This document shows positions 1 through 9,760 of a stretch of 33,313 nt of DNA, piece by piece. The DNA is from an uncultured Porphyromonadaceae bacterium (GTDB lineage: Bacteria; Bacteroidota; Bacteroidia; Bacteroidales; Muribaculaceae): the NCBI GenBank assembly GCA_900549445.1, contig UROS01000004.1:1-33313 (forward strand), read 5' to 3'. The translations under genes and the position numbers were made by a program. How positions within the stretch are numbered: position 1 is the stretch's first letter; the number at the start of each line of letters is the position of its first letter. The notes beneath the pieces were generated by a model. It saw nothing but the letters and a program-made list of their open reading frames with translations. It was not told the DNA's origin and searched no databases.

Positions 1-81
1 GGAGTCGATGCAGTTTGAGATGATGGTGCAGTAGGCACGGTCTGACACTCGGTAAAGGTTTTGCTTTTTTGTGGCTTTCAT
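1..81 (-). CDS. N-terminal fragment of an unidentified protein, cut by the window edge
   Basis: An ATG at 81-79 on the minus strand opens a frame that stays open to the window edge (27 codons, starting MKATKKQNLYRVSD). The start is supported by a Bacteroidetes-type promoter block ending about 28 bases upstream (109-152). There is no signal peptide in the visible part, so a cytoplasmic protein is likely. The fragment is too short to assign a family, and no function is claimed. Confidence 0.5.
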   Translation of the reverse strand, partial: MKATKKQNLYRVSDRAYCTIISNCIDS

Positions 82-108
82 TGTCGGTGTGTGTTTTGGT
101 TTTCTGCC

Positions 109-152
109 GCAAAGATAATACAGAATTTTGCGGAGACCATTGCGATAATGTC
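109..152 (-). promoter_or_regulatory. Promoter block, near-identical copy of the one at 19159-19202
   Basis: Read on the minus strand, the block opens with GACATTATCGCAATGG and closes with ATTCTGTATTATCTTTGC. The close contains TATCTTTG, a match to the Bacteroidetes -7 consensus TAnnTTTG. The block matches 41 of 44 bases of 19159-19202 on the plus strand; all three mismatches lie in a short internal stretch. An A-rich tract lies just upstream in both copies. It sits in front of the truncated gene at 1-81. No clear -33 TTG is present, so the conserved left half may serve that purpose. Bases 153-340 hold nothing else that I can recognise. Confidence 0.7.
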
Positions 153-340
153 GCTTTTTTTAATCGGGGGTGAAAAATTTTTTAGACAGGGGAACAGGAG
201 AAACAGAAGGATGAGAGAACGGGAGGAATGGAAAAATGTATTGATAATCAATGGTGTATGGGTATTGTAGCAGTCGCTTGGCAATTTGCATAAAAACAAA
301 TGATCCAAGCTACAGGACATTAGCGTATTAGCTAACTCTT

Positions 341-364
341 AGAGGTTGTTTTTAAACAACCTCT
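341..364 (-). terminator. Stem-loop at the end of the hybrid two-component gene
   Basis: AGAGGTTGTT (341-350) pairs perfectly with AACAACCTCT (355-364) around a four-base loop. The stem touches the last base of the regulator's TAA stop codon (366-364). No T-run follows on either strand, so it is a probable transcript end or stabilising hairpin rather than a textbook intrinsic terminator. Confidence 0.5.
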
Positions 365-3300
365 TATTCTTCCGGTTTGTCGGAGCCGGCGGTGTAGGCG
401 CGGGGGGTTATTCCGAAAATCTCTTTGAATGCCACGGAGAAATGGGATGGGTTGGCGAACCCGGTCGCGTAGGCCACTTCTGCGATGCTGAGTTTTTTCT
501 CGCGGAGGAGGCGTGCGGCCTGGCGCATGCGTATGTTTCTGATGAAATCGCGTGCGCTCTGGTTGGTGATTTCTTTCAGGCGCCTGTTGAGGTGAACACG
601 CGATAAGCCCACTTCGGCGGCAAGGCTTTCCACGCTCAGGTCGGGCGACGAAATGCGGGCGTTGACCACCGCCATGATTTTGCGCATGAGAATCTCGTCC
701 TGCGAGCGCAGTTCTATCTTTTCCACTTTGTCTTCCTGCTCCTGCGAGCCGCTGTATTTCACTTTGAGAAGATGGCGGTTGGCGAGGAGGTTGGCTATTG
801 TCATTTTCAATACTTCGGTATTGAACGGTTTCACCATATAGTTGTCGGCGCCGCTTTCGAGTCCTTCCTTCATTTCTTCGGCACTTGAGCGGGCGGATAG
901 CAGGATTACGGGGATATGGTTGGTGTTGATGCCTTTCTTTATTTTGCGGGTGAAGGTTATGCCGTCCATGCCGGGCATCATAATGTCGCTTATAATGAGA
1001 TCCGGGGCAGGCGATTCGGTGAGAACGGCGTCGAGAGCCTCCTCGCCGTTGGAAAAGGCCACGATTGTATAGGTGTCGCCCAGTTCGCGGCTTATATAAG
1101 CACGGATTTCGGGATTGTCTTCCACGACCATAATGCGGCCCCGGGGCCGGGCATGGGATGCCGCGGCCGCTTCGTCGGTGATTTCGTCGACCTCTTCTGC
1201 CGAAAGAGAGCGACCGATATCCGTAACCGGCTGTTTTTCTTCCGGCTCGGCGAGTTCGGCGGCGGTAAGATGGTCGGCTCCGCGCGGAATTCTGATCACA
1301 AACTCGCACCCCGGGCCGTCGTGACGGTTGTGAACCGATATGGAGCCGTGGTGGAGCAGCACGAGCGACTTGGCGAGGTGCAGGCCGATGCCGGTTCCGA
1401 AACTCGACTGCGTCACGGTGTTTTCCACGCGGTAGAAGCGCTCGAAAATGCGGTCGATTTCTTCGGGCGGAATGCCTATGCCGGAGTCGGATACCACAAT
1501 CTGCACGTAGTTGTCGAGCGGTGGACGGGCGGCCGGGTCGGTTCCGGTTGTGAGCGACACGGTGATCGAGCCTCCGGCGGGAGTATATTTGAAGGCATTG
1601 CTGAGCAGATTCATGAGCACCTTGTCGAAATTGTTGAGGTCGAGCCACGCCGGAATATGCTCCTCGCTCGGCAGGAAAGAGAGTTTTATATCGTTTTCGC
1701 GGGCGAAAATCTCGAACGGCTGCATCACGTCGCGCACGAATCCCACCATATCTGTCTCGCGGAAGTGCATGCGCATCTGCCCCTTGTCGATGCGCCTGAC
1801 GTCCATCAGCTGGTTTACAAGGCTCAGAATCCGCTGCGAGTTACGGTAAATCATCATGTAAACGGGGCGCAGAGCGCTGTCGCGACATGTGGCGATGAGT
1901 TTCTCGAGCGGATTGATGATGAGGGTCATGGGGGTGCGGATTTCGTGTGAGATGTTGAACACGAACTGCAGTTTCGCCTCGTTGATTTCCTCGGCCCGCT
2001 GAAGATCGAGTTTTTCAATCCGCTCGCGGTTGCGCATGCGCCAGTAGTGAACGGAAGCAAGCAGGAGCAGGACTATGAGCACCGAATATATGAGCCATGC
2101 CCACCATGACTGATACCAGGGGGGCAGAACGGTTACGGTAACGCTGCGTACGGCATCGGGGCTGTTGTCGCCGGCTACTTTGAACTGCAGCGTATAGGTT
2201 CCGGGGGTGATGTTGTTGAAAGTCACGCGGCTGTCGCCGGGCTGGGTATGCATCCACCGTTTGGATTGCTCGGGTATGCGATACTGGTAGATGATTTTGT
2301 CGGGATTGTCGAAGGTGAGAGTAGAGAAATGGAAGGTGAAAGTGTTGTCGCCCGGAGCGAGAGTGAAATGCTCTGTCTCGCTTACGCCGCCGGTGGTGAC
2401 GCGGTGGCCGCCCGACAGGGTGGAGGCGTTGACGGGGGTTCCGAAAATGTCGAGCCGGACAATCCGCGGGTTGTAGGCTCTGACGTTTTCCTCTATGTCG
2501 TAGGGGTGGAAAGATGTGACACCGTGTGTGCCTCCGAAATAAATGGTGCCGTTGGGAGCGGTGCAGAAAGCTCCGTGGGTAAACTCGTTGCCCTGCAGGC
2601 CGTCGACAGCGTCGTAGGTCACGACAGCTCCGGTAGCGGGGGAGAAGCGTGCTATGCCGTGATAGGTGCTTACCCAGAGATTGCGTGCGGCGTCCTCCAC
2701 TATTCCGCAAATCACGTCGTTGGGCATGCCGTCGGCGGTAGAAATCAGAGTAGTTTCGCCCGAGTTCGGATTGTAGCGCATAAGTCCGGCCACCGTACCG
2801 GCGCAGATCATTCCGTCTTGGTCTTCGGCGAGAGTATATGCGATCGGGCCTGTCAGAGGCGCCACAGGGGTAATTTTTCCGGAGCGTAGGTCGAGGCGGC
2901 AGACGCCGGAGAAAGTAGCGAGCCATACGGCAGAGTTACGGGCAATCATTATGCCGTTGACCCAGTCGCGGGTCACGATGTCGGGGCGTACGTCGCCCGA
3001 GCGGGGAGCCGCGCGGAACTGCCGTGTCTGCCCGGAAGCGGGGTCATAACGGAAAACGCCGTCGCCGAGTGTGGCGGCATATATTGCGCCGTCTGGCGCC
3101 ACGGCGAGGCCGTAGATTCGCGTCCCGGCCAAAGCGGGAACATAGCTGACGCGCGACGTCGAGGGGTCGACCTGCGCGAGTCCGGCGCCATAAGTCCCGG
3201 CCCAGAGACGTCCGGCGGCATCCTCGGTCATCGATAGTACCGTGGCGGTCATCGGGATGTGGGCCCGACATTCGCCGGTTAGGCTGTAGATTCGGTAAAG

Positions 3301-4419
3301 TCCGTCGTTGTCGCAGGAAACCCACAGGTCGTTGTGCGAGTCGGTCTTCACCATCATCACGCATCCGGTTCCTATCGGATTGGCGCTCTGATGACGCCCC
3401 ATGTAGCTGAACCTGAATCTATTGCGGGGGAGTAGGTACACACCGCGCTGGAAAATTCCGAGCCACAGATTGCCGTCGCGGTCGAGCAGAATGCGGTGCG
3501 TTTTTGAGTTGGCGAAATCGAGGCCGGGAGTGTCGAGCGGATAGTCTGAAACGGTGTTGTCGCGTATGATTTTCAGGCCGTTGCCATCGGTAGCCATAAG
3601 AATGCCGCTCCCATCGGCGTCGATGGCAAGATCCTGGACGGGATAGCCGGTGCATTGCGGGCCGGGAGGTGCGAAACTGTCGGCTGCGCGGTTGTAGGCC
3701 ACAACCCCGCCATGATCGAGAATACCTACATATATATTACCCTGCTGATCCTCTTCGATGTCGGAAATCTTCATCCCGGGGAGGTCGGCGGCGCCATATC
3801 CGCGCACGGTACCGCTTGCGGGGAAATAGCGGCATAGGCCGGAGCTTTCCGTTCCGATCCACAGCACGTGGTCGCGATCTTCGTGCATGCATGTAATGTA
3901 GTCGCTTCCAACGAGCCGGGTCACTTCGTCGAGTCTTATGGCGCGCTTTCCGTCGGGCTCGAGCCTGAAGATGCCGTTTCCGAGAGTCGCAATCCACAGT
4001 TCGCCGTCCGACAGTTCGAGGATGGCGGCCACGTGGGGATAGACGCGCTCGCTGCGGCTGAACATCGGAATTTCTACAAACGAATCGCCGGCGCGGTCGA
4101 ACACCATCAGACCGTTGATACAGCCTACGCGCAGCGAGTGGTGACGGTCTTCGTAGACGGTGCGTACGTAGTTGCTCTTAATCGAGCCGGGCCGTTCGGA
4201 GTCGTTGAGATAGATGGTGAATCCCGTTCCGTCGGTTCGGTTCAGGCCGTATTCGGTGGCCACCCATACGTAGCCCTCGCTGTCCTGCATGATATGGTTT
4301 ATGAGCGACGACGACAGTTCGTTGTCGGGTGTGAAGAGCCGGCCGCGCTGGGCAGATGCCCCCGGCACGCTACAAAACATAAAAAGAGCAGCAATCAATA
4401 ACGTCAGACGGAATTTCAT
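364..4419 (-). CDS. Hybrid two-component system sensor/regulator (HTCS) of the xylan locus
   Basis: A one-protein signalling system of 1351 residues, as found beside Bacteroidetes polysaccharide loci. Order: signal peptide (about 1-23, ending GASAQ), a long periplasmic sensor of Reg_prop propeller repeats, a Y_Y_Y domain just before the membrane, a transmembrane helix (about 772-793), a HisKA domain with phospho-acceptor H825 in SHEIRTP, a HATPase with GTGIGL at 1008, a receiver with D1145 in SDIMMPGMDG, and a C-terminal AraC-type helix-turn-helix (about 1240-1345). All key residues are intact. Family members bind an oligosaccharide in the periplasm and activate the adjacent SusC operon. Here the target is inferred to be the divergent operon beginning at 4877, and the ligand a xylo-oligosaccharide, because two GH10 enzymes follow. 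Confidence 0.95.
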   Translation of the reverse strand: MKFRLTLLIAALFMFCSVPGASAQRGRLFTPDNELSSSLINHIMQDSEGYVWVATEYGLNRTDGTGFTIYLNDSERPGSIKSNYVRTVYEDRHHSLRVGCINGLMVFDRAGDSFVEIPMFSRSERVYPHVAAILELSDGELWIATLGNGIFRLEPDGKRAIRLDEVTRLVGSDYITCMHEDRDHVLWIGTESSGLCRYFPASGTVRGYGAADLPGMKISDIEEDQQGNIYVGILDHGGVVAYNRAADSFAPPGPQCTGYPVQDLAIDADGSGILMATDGNGLKIIRDNTVSDYPLDTPGLDFANSKTHRILLDRDGNLWLGIFQRGVYLLPRNRFRFSYMGRHQSANPIGTGCVMMVKTDSHNDLWVSCDNDGLYRIYSLTGECRAHIPMTATVLSMTEDAAGRLWAGTYGAGLAQVDPSTSRVSYVPALAGTRIYGLAVAPDGAIYAATLGDGVFRYDPASGQTRQFRAAPRSGDVRPDIVTRDWVNGIMIARNSAVWLATFSGVCRLDLRSGKITPVAPLTGPIAYTLAEDQDGMICAGTVAGLMRYNPNSGETTLISTADGMPNDVICGIVEDAARNLWVSTYHGIARFSPATGAVVTYDAVDGLQGNEFTHGAFCTAPNGTIYFGGTHGVTSFHPYDIEENVRAYNPRIVRLDIFGTPVNASTLSGGHRVTTGGVSETEHFTLAPGDNTFTFHFSTLTFDNPDKIIYQYRIPEQSKRWMHTQPGDSRVTFNNITPGTYTLQFKVAGDNSPDAVRSVTVTVLPPWYQSWWAWLIYSVLIVLLLLASVHYWRMRNRERIEKLDLQRAEEINEAKLQFVFNISHEIRTPMTLIINPLEKLIATCRDSALRPVYMMIYRNSQRILSLVNQLMDVRRIDKGQMRMHFRETDMVGFVRDVMQPFEIFARENDIKLSFLPSEEHIPAWLDLNNFDKVLMNLLSNAFKYTPAGGSITVSLTTGTDPAARPPLDNYVQIVVSDSGIGIPPEEIDRIFERFYRVENTVTQSSFGTGIGLHLAKSLVLLHHGSISVHNRHDGPGCEFVIRIPRGADHLTAAELAEPEEKQPVTDIGRSLSAEEVDEITDEAAAASHARPRGRIMVVEDNPEIRAYISRELGDTYTIVAFSNGEEALDAVLTESPAPDLIISDIMMPGMDGITFTRKIKKGINTNHIPVILLSARSSAEEMKEGLESGADNYMVKPFNTEVLKMTIANLLANRHLLKVKYSGSQEQEDKVEKIELRSQDEILMRKIMAVVNARISSPDLSVESLAAEVGLSRVHLNRRLKEITNQSARDFIRNIRMRQAARLLREKKLSIAEVAYATGFANPSHFSVAFKEIFGITPRAYTAGSDKPEE

Positions 4420-4543
4420 GGCCGTAATATATCGTGGTATTTTTCACCTCGCCGCGTATCGGTAGAGTGCGTCGCAGCCGGTCGACGGCCGGAAATTTCT
4501 GATTTCCCGAATGCGGGTGAGAGGTTTTTTGGATAACTTGTTA

Positions 4544-4551
4544 CAAATATA
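4544..4551 (-). promoter_or_regulatory. Candidate -7 box for the HTCS gene
   Basis: On the minus strand this reads TATATTTG, matching TAnnTTTG. It would give a leader of roughly 120 bases to the ATG at 4419. No convincing -33 TTG was found at the usual spacing, so this is a candidate only. Confidence 0.35.
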
Positions 4552-4601
4552 CTAAAAATCTCTTAAAATGACGCATTCAGAAATTTTATGAGGGGCTAAT
4601 T

Positions 4602-4669
4602 TTATGTTTTACAACATAAATGTTTCATACGCGATAATATATGTTTCAAACAGAACATATGTTGTTTCC
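4602..4669 (+). promoter_or_regulatory. Phased direct repeats, candidate HTCS binding site upstream of SusC
   Basis: ATGTTTCA occurs at 4620-4627 and again at 4641-4648. The longer context ATAAATGTTTCATAC / ATATATGTTTCAAAC is also conserved. A degenerate third copy, TTGTTTCC, lies at 4662-4669. All three are exactly 21 bases apart, two helical turns, as expected for an AraC-type dimer or oligomer on one DNA face. Just upstream, TTATGTT (4602-4608) and AACATAA (4613-4619) form an inverted repeat, and AACATATGTT (4654-4663) is a perfect palindrome. The cluster ends about 50 bases before the candidate -7 box of SusC. Assignment to the HTCS is inference from position. Confidence 0.5.
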
Positions 4670-4720
4670 GGACTGCAAATAAATGCACCGCCGAATAAGG
4701 TGGAATCTCTTTATAATGTA

Positions 4721-4728
4721 TAAATTTG
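4721..4728 (+). promoter_or_regulatory. Candidate -7 box of the SusC operon
   Basis: TAAATTTG matches TAnnTTTG and is followed by C. It lies about 52 bases downstream of the phased repeats and implies a leader of about 140 bases, common for SusC transcripts. The -33 region lacks a TTG, consistent with a promoter that needs an activator. Confidence 0.45.
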
Positions 4729-4876
4729 CAACACCAAAAAACCAAAATAATGTTTAACCCGATTAATTAACCCTAAATCACCTGAAAAAAGAGACAAACC
4801 AATTACCTGACAAATCCGAAACTTAAATCAAAAACAACCTAAACTAATTAATCCACCAAAATTTTTAATTACTTTC

Positions 4877-7800
4877 ATGAAGTGCACAGTAAAAATCCTG
4901 AGGCTGATGGCCCTCGTCATGTTAGTCATGACTCCGCTGTTGGCGTATTCCCAGAACATCACCGTGACGGGAAGTGTGCTCGATGAGGCGGGCGACCCGC
5001 TTATCGGCGCGACAGTGCAGCAGAAAGGTTCCGGCAACGGCATAGCCACCGACATTGACGGAAACTTTAAGCTGAGCGTACCCAAAAATGCCACTCTCGT
5101 GATTTCCTATGTGGGCTACACCACCCAAAGTGTGGCCGTGGACGGACGGACAAACATCACCGTCACCCTCAAAGAAAACGCAGAAGTACTTGACGAAGTC
5201 GTAGTAGTAGGCTACGGCCAGATGAAGCGCAGCGACATGACCGGATCGGTAGTGTCGGTGGGCGACGCCGCAATCAAAAAGTCGGTTCCCACGAGTATCG
5301 ACCAGGTGCTCCAGGGCCGCGCGGCCGGTGTGAACATCCAGGCCAACTCCGGTACTCCCGGCGCGTCGACCTCCATCCGTATCCGCGGTATCAACTCGCT
5401 CAACGCGACCAACCAGCCTATCTTCGTAATCGACGGTGTTGTGATAGACTCCGCTACCGACGATGAATCGTCGAACCCCCTGTCGGCCATCAACCCGAGC
5501 GATATCGTTTCGATGGATATCCTCAAGGATGCATCTGCAACCGCTATATATGGTTCGCGCGCGTCGAACGGTGTGATCATGATCACCACCAGGCGCGGTC
5601 AGGCGGGTCTCGCCACCGTTACTTACGACGGATACGTAGGCTGGCAGGAAATGCCCAAGAAATATGAGATGCTCAATCTCCGCGAATATGCCGAGCACCA
5701 CAACTACCGCGCCAACGTGCTGAAACTTCTCGATCCTTCGAGCGCATTTGTGCGTCCCGAACTCCTCGGCGAAGGCACCGACTGGCAGGACGAGCTTTTC
5801 CGCAAGGCATTCATGACGAGCCACAACATTTCGGTTGCCGGCGGCAATGAGAAAACCACCTACGCATTCTCCGGCGGTTATCTCGATCAGGACGGTATCG
5901 CGGTAGGCTCCGGCTTCCGCCGTCTGTCGCTCCGCTCCAACATCGACACCCAGATCAAGACATGGCTCAAGGGAGGTGTAAACTTCTCGTTCTCCGAAAC
6001 GAAGCAGAACGTAGGTACCGACAAGAGCACCATCATGAGCGCCCTGCAGCAGCAGCCCACCGTGGCTCCTACTTCGGCCGACGGCTCTTTCGACGGCCCT
6101 GAAGACGTGTGGATGCCCGACAATCCCCTGGGTATGGCGGAAATCGTGACCAACAACAACCGTAAGACCAACTTCCGCTTCAACGTTTACCTCGAGGCCA
6201 CCCTCACCAAAGGCCTTACTCTCAAAACCGAGGCATCGGGCGACTGGAACTACAACAATTACTATTACTATATGCCCGACTACCAGTTCGGCGTAAAGAC
6301 CCAGGACATCCGTACCTCGCGCTGGACAAAGACCAACACGAAATACTGGTCATGGCGCAACATTCTGACCTATAACCGCACCTTCAACAAGGTTCACTCC
6401 ATCAACGTGATGCTCGGTCAGGAAATGAGCCACTTCAACTGGGAAACCCAGCAGAGCACGGCAACCGGTTTCCTCACCAACTCCACCCCTGACCCCTCGG
6501 CAGGCGACATCACCACCTCGACAGGTATCGGCTACAAGAACGCCAACTCCATGCAGTCGTATTTCGGACGTGCATTCTACTCCTACGACGACCGCTACCT
6601 CCTCACTGCCACCATCCGCCGCGACGGTTCCTCGAAATTCTCCGAAGGCAACCGCTGGGGCTGGTTCCCTTCGGCAGCCATAGCATGGCGCGCCTCGCAG
6701 GAATCGTTCCTCCGCGACGTAACCTGGCTCAACAATGCCAAACTCCGCGCAGGCTGGGGCGCAACGGGTAACCAGAATGTGGCCGACTGGGCTACAATCG
6801 CCCTCCTGAGCTACAAGACCACACCGTGGGGCACCGGCGTACTGACCGGCAACACTCCCGCTCCCGATCTGACATGGGAAACCACCCACTCCTACAACTT
6901 AGGCGTTGACCTCGGTTTCCTCGACAACAGAATAGAGCTCGTGGCCGACGTCTACTACAAAAAGACAAAGAATCTTCTCCTGCAGGTTCAGCTTCCCGCC
7001 TTCCTCGGCTCCAAGGGTCAGGGCTCCGCATCGAATCCCTGGGACAACATCGGTTCTCTTGAAAACAAGGGCTTCGAGCTTACCCTGAACACCACCAACA
7101 TCACCAACCGCAATTTCCAGTGGACATCGAACCTCACCTTCTCGCTCAACCGTAACAAGGTGGTTGCTCTCGACACCGAGACCGCAACACTCGAGAAGAC
7201 CTTCCAGACCGGTTCGTACAACCACGTGGTCACCCGCACGGTAGTGGGCGAACCCATCGCCCAGTTCTGGGGCTACAAGGTGATAGGCCGTTTCGACGAG
7301 CCCACCGACTTCTATTATAAGGATAAGGACGGCAACGTGAAGCAGGTGGCAATTCCCGCCGGCAACACTATCGCCGAAAGCTCCACCTGGCTCGGCGACT
7401 ACATCTACGAGGATAAGAACGGCGACGGCGTGATCGACGCCAACGACGCCCAGTTCATCGGCAACCCCGAGCCCAAATTCACCTGGGGCTTCGGCAACAA
7501 CTTCTCGTGGAAAGGCATCGACCTGTCGGTATTCTTCACCGGTTCCTACGGAGGTAAGATCCTCAACATGACCCGCATGTTTATCGAAGATCCCCGCACC
7601 AACGGCAATATGCTCCGCTCGTCGCTCAACTATGCCAAGATCGGTCTGATCGATCCCAACGGACCGGCCGACGACTTCCGCAATCTCCACGTGATCAACG
7701 CTTCGGAGACAATCATGCCGGCAGTACAGAAGAGCAACGCCAACAATAACTTCACCCAGGTGAGCGACCGCTTCATCGAGGACGGCTCCTATATCCGCCT

Positions 7801-8029
7801 CCAGAACATCTCGCTCGGCTATACATTCCCCCGCCAGTGGATGCGCAAGATTTTCCTTGAAAACGTGCGTGTTTACATGAACATCCAGAATGTCCACACC
7901 TGGACCAAGTATAAAGGTCTCGACCCCGAAGTGGGCGCAATGTACGGCGACGCACTGATGACCGGCCTCGACTACGGCCGCTATCCTTCGCCCCGCATCT
8001 ACACTTTCGGTCTCAATGTCTCCTTCTAA
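4877..8029 (+). CDS. SusC/RagA-type TonB-dependent outer-membrane transporter (xylan)
   Basis: Outer-membrane beta-barrel of 1050 residues that imports oligosaccharides into the periplasm using TonB energy, with SusD as lid. Seen in the sequence: signal peptide (about 1-26, ending AYSQ), a carboxypeptidase-regulatory-like beta-sandwich (about 27-105, with GDPLIGATV and GYTTQSV), a TonB-box-like segment (DEVVVVGYG) before the plug domain (with RIRGINSLNATNQPIFVIDG and ASATAIYGSRASNGVIMITT), then a long barrel ending in the usual terminal aromatic residue (LNVSF). The length is normal for the family. It is the first gene of the xylan operon and SusD starts 9 bases later. The substrate is inferred from the downstream GH10 xylanases. 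Confidence 0.96.
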   Translation: MKCTVKILRLMALVMLVMTPLLAYSQNITVTGSVLDEAGDPLIGATVQQKGSGNGIATDIDGNFKLSVPKNATLVISYVGYTTQSVAVDGRTNITVTLKENAEVLDEVVVVGYGQMKRSDMTGSVVSVGDAAIKKSVPTSIDQVLQGRAAGVNIQANSGTPGASTSIRIRGINSLNATNQPIFVIDGVVIDSATDDESSNPLSAINPSDIVSMDILKDASATAIYGSRASNGVIMITTRRGQAGLATVTYDGYVGWQEMPKKYEMLNLREYAEHHNYRANVLKLLDPSSAFVRPELLGEGTDWQDELFRKAFMTSHNISVAGGNEKTTYAFSGGYLDQDGIAVGSGFRRLSLRSNIDTQIKTWLKGGVNFSFSETKQNVGTDKSTIMSALQQQPTVAPTSADGSFDGPEDVWMPDNPLGMAEIVTNNNRKTNFRFNVYLEATLTKGLTLKTEASGDWNYNNYYYYMPDYQFGVKTQDIRTSRWTKTNTKYWSWRNILTYNRTFNKVHSINVMLGQEMSHFNWETQQSTATGFLTNSTPDPSAGDITTSTGIGYKNANSMQSYFGRAFYSYDDRYLLTATIRRDGSSKFSEGNRWGWFPSAAIAWRASQESFLRDVTWLNNAKLRAGWGATGNQNVADWATIALLSYKTTPWGTGVLTGNTPAPDLTWETTHSYNLGVDLGFLDNRIELVADVYYKKTKNLLLQVQLPAFLGSKGQGSASNPWDNIGSLENKGFELTLNTTNITNRNFQWTSNLTFSLNRNKVVALDTETATLEKTFQTGSYNHVVTRTVVGEPIAQFWGYKVIGRFDEPTDFYYKDKDGNVKQVAIPAGNTIAESSTWLGDYIYEDKNGDGVIDANDAQFIGNPEPKFTWGFGNNFSWKGIDLSVFFTGSYGGKILNMTRMFIEDPRTNGNMLRSSLNYAKIGLIDPNGPADDFRNLHVINASETIMPAVQKSNANNNFTQVSDRFIEDGSYIRLQNISLGYTFPRQWMRKIFLENVRVYMNIQNVHTWTKYKGLDPEVGAMYGDALMTGLDYGRYPSPRIYTFGLNVSF

Positions 8030-8038
8030 TCTTCAAAA

Positions 8039-9739
8039 ATGAGAACAACAATGAAAAACAAAATATTAATTCTCGCAGCGCTGGCAGGTGCTTCGGTCAT
8101 GTTCTCGTCGTGTGAGGACTATCTGGACCAGACCAACACCTATCAGGCCAACCCCGAGACATTCTTCGACAGCGACGAAGCTGTATCATACGCCACCGCT
8201 CCGCTCTACAACTACGTGTGGAACGACTTCAACGGCAAATTCTACTACAGCGTGGGCGACGGACGAGCCAACAACCTCACCGCCCGCTGGAGCGACTATA
8301 TCTACCCCTACACCAACTTCACCGAGACAGCCAACTCTCCCGGTCTGGAGGACGCCTGGGGCGCATTCTACTCCGTTGTGGCCCAGAGCAACAACACAAT
8401 CAACAACATCGCCCAGAAATGCGGGCCGGCCGTCAGCGAGCAGGCACGCATCCAGGGTATGGCCGAAGCACGCTTCATGCGCGGCCTCGCCTTCTGGTAT
8501 CTCGGCTCCGTATGGGGTAAGGCAATCATCTATACCGACACTCAGGAAGCCGCCCGCAACGTGGTTCGTCCCGCCAACCGTCTGGAAGACGTGATCGAGT
8601 TCGCCATCCGCGACATGGAGTACGCCGCCGCCAACCTCTCGCCGGTTCAGGCCAATCCCGGCCGCGTGACCTGCTACAGCGCCTACGGTATGCTGTCGCG
8701 CTTCTACCTCTCCATGGCCGGTCTTACAACAGAAGGACAGTACGACGGTACAAACATCGCCACCGATCACAACCGCGGTACCCGCAATCCTTACTATCTC
8801 GACCTCGCAGCCAAGGCTGCGCTCAAGTGTATGGAAGGCCCCTACGAACTCATGCCGTCCTACGGCGATCTGTTCACTGTAGAGAAATGGAACAATAACT
8901 CGGAGTCTGTGTTCCAGCTCCAGTGGCTCCAGGGTTCCACCGACGCAATCGGCTGGGGCGCCGCCAACTCCATCTCGGCATTCTTCTCATGGTCTACCAT
9001 GGTAGGCGAGACCAACTGGGGTAACGCCACCTATGCTTCTTACGACATGGTACGTACCTACAAGCCCGAGGACTTCGCCGTGCGCCGCCACTACACCATC
9101 GCCACCGTGGGCGAGAGCTATCCCCAGCTCAACAAGAAGGGCGGAGGCTACACCTACAACGTGACTGAAACCGGCTACGAGAACAAGTGCAACGTGGTGA
9201 AGCACGTAATCGGCAAACTCGACGACAACGGTCAGAGCTACCAGCAGTCGAGCGGCGTCAATACCTATATGATGCGTCTCGCCGAGGTCTATCTCAACTA
9301 TACCGAGGCTGTCATGGGCAATAATTCAACCCTCACCGGCGAAGACAATCTCAAGTACTTCAATCTCGTGCGCACCCGCGCGAAAGTTCCGGCGAAATCC
9401 TCCATCACCTACGAGGATCTGCGCTACGAACGCCGTATAGAGCTCGCTTACGAAGGCCAGTACTGGTACGATCTGCTCCGCCGCAGCTACTATCAGGAAG
9501 AAGAGGTGATCGGTTATCTCAACTCGCAGGAGCGCAACGCCGGCTACGAGTGGGATGAGAATGAAATCTGCCAGTATGCCAAGACCGGCGACGGCACCGG
9601 AGTCTCCACCGCCACCAAACAGCATCTTACCTTCCCCGTTTCGAACGTCGATCTCACCCGTAATCCCAAGCTCAAGGACGAGCCTGTGGCCTACGAGTTC
9701 CCCGAGCGCGAAATCGAGACTTCAACCCTGTTTAATTAA
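8039..9739 (+). CDS. SusD/RagB-type surface glycan-binding lipoprotein (xylan)
   Basis: Partner lid of the SusC transporter, anchored on the cell surface. The protein has 566 residues from the ATG at 8039. A second ATG at 8051 (MKNKILIL) gives a more typical lipoprotein signal and may be the true start. The lipobox ends in SSC and is followed by acidic EDYLD, a surface-export-type signal. The N-terminal segment (PETFFDSDEAVSYATAPLYNYV) and the helical TPR-like part (EARFMRGLAFWYLGSVWG) are characteristic of SusD. The C-terminal half has the usual RYERRIELAYEGQYWYDLLRR element. It directly follows SusC in the same operon. Confidence 0.95.
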   Translation: MRTTMKNKILILAALAGASVMFSSCEDYLDQTNTYQANPETFFDSDEAVSYATAPLYNYVWNDFNGKFYYSVGDGRANNLTARWSDYIYPYTNFTETANSPGLEDAWGAFYSVVAQSNNTINNIAQKCGPAVSEQARIQGMAEARFMRGLAFWYLGSVWGKAIIYTDTQEAARNVVRPANRLEDVIEFAIRDMEYAAANLSPVQANPGRVTCYSAYGMLSRFYLSMAGLTTEGQYDGTNIATDHNRGTRNPYYLDLAAKAALKCMEGPYELMPSYGDLFTVEKWNNNSESVFQLQWLQGSTDAIGWGAANSISAFFSWSTMVGETNWGNATYASYDMVRTYKPEDFAVRRHYTIATVGESYPQLNKKGGGYTYNVTETGYENKCNVVKHVIGKLDDNGQSYQQSSGVNTYMMRLAEVYLNYTEAVMGNNSTLTGEDNLKYFNLVRTRAKVPAKSSITYEDLRYERRIELAYEGQYWYDLLRRSYYQEEEVIGYLNSQERNAGYEWDENEICQYAKTGDGTGVSTATKQHLTFPVSNVDLTRNPKLKDEPVAYEFPEREIETSTLFN

Positions 9740-9760
9740 TGTATACAAACTACTGAAATT

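Larger units (their letters stand above)
4420..4876. other. Divergent regulatory gap between HTCS and SusC
   Basis: This 457-base AT-rich stretch has no credible gene. It holds the probable promoters of both divergent genes, a cluster of phased repeats (4602-4669), and a small inverted repeat (GGAAAT 4491-4496 with ATTTCC 4502-4507) inside the HTCS leader. Confidence 0.7.

Noticed and set aside
109..152. Phase-variable inverton around the repeated promoter block
   Set aside because: I saw no inverted repeats of useful length flanking either copy, and no recombinase gene in the window.
78..320. 80-residue minus-strand frame in the left intergenic gap
   Set aside because: It covers the promoter block and an AT-rich non-coding stretch, and overlaps the start of the truncated gene in another frame.
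332..1648. Long minus-strand frame of 438 codons over the HTCS gene
   Set aside because: It lies on the same strand in another frame of the regulator, is extremely rich in Arg/Pro/His, and has no domain; it is a shadow of GC-rich coding DNA.
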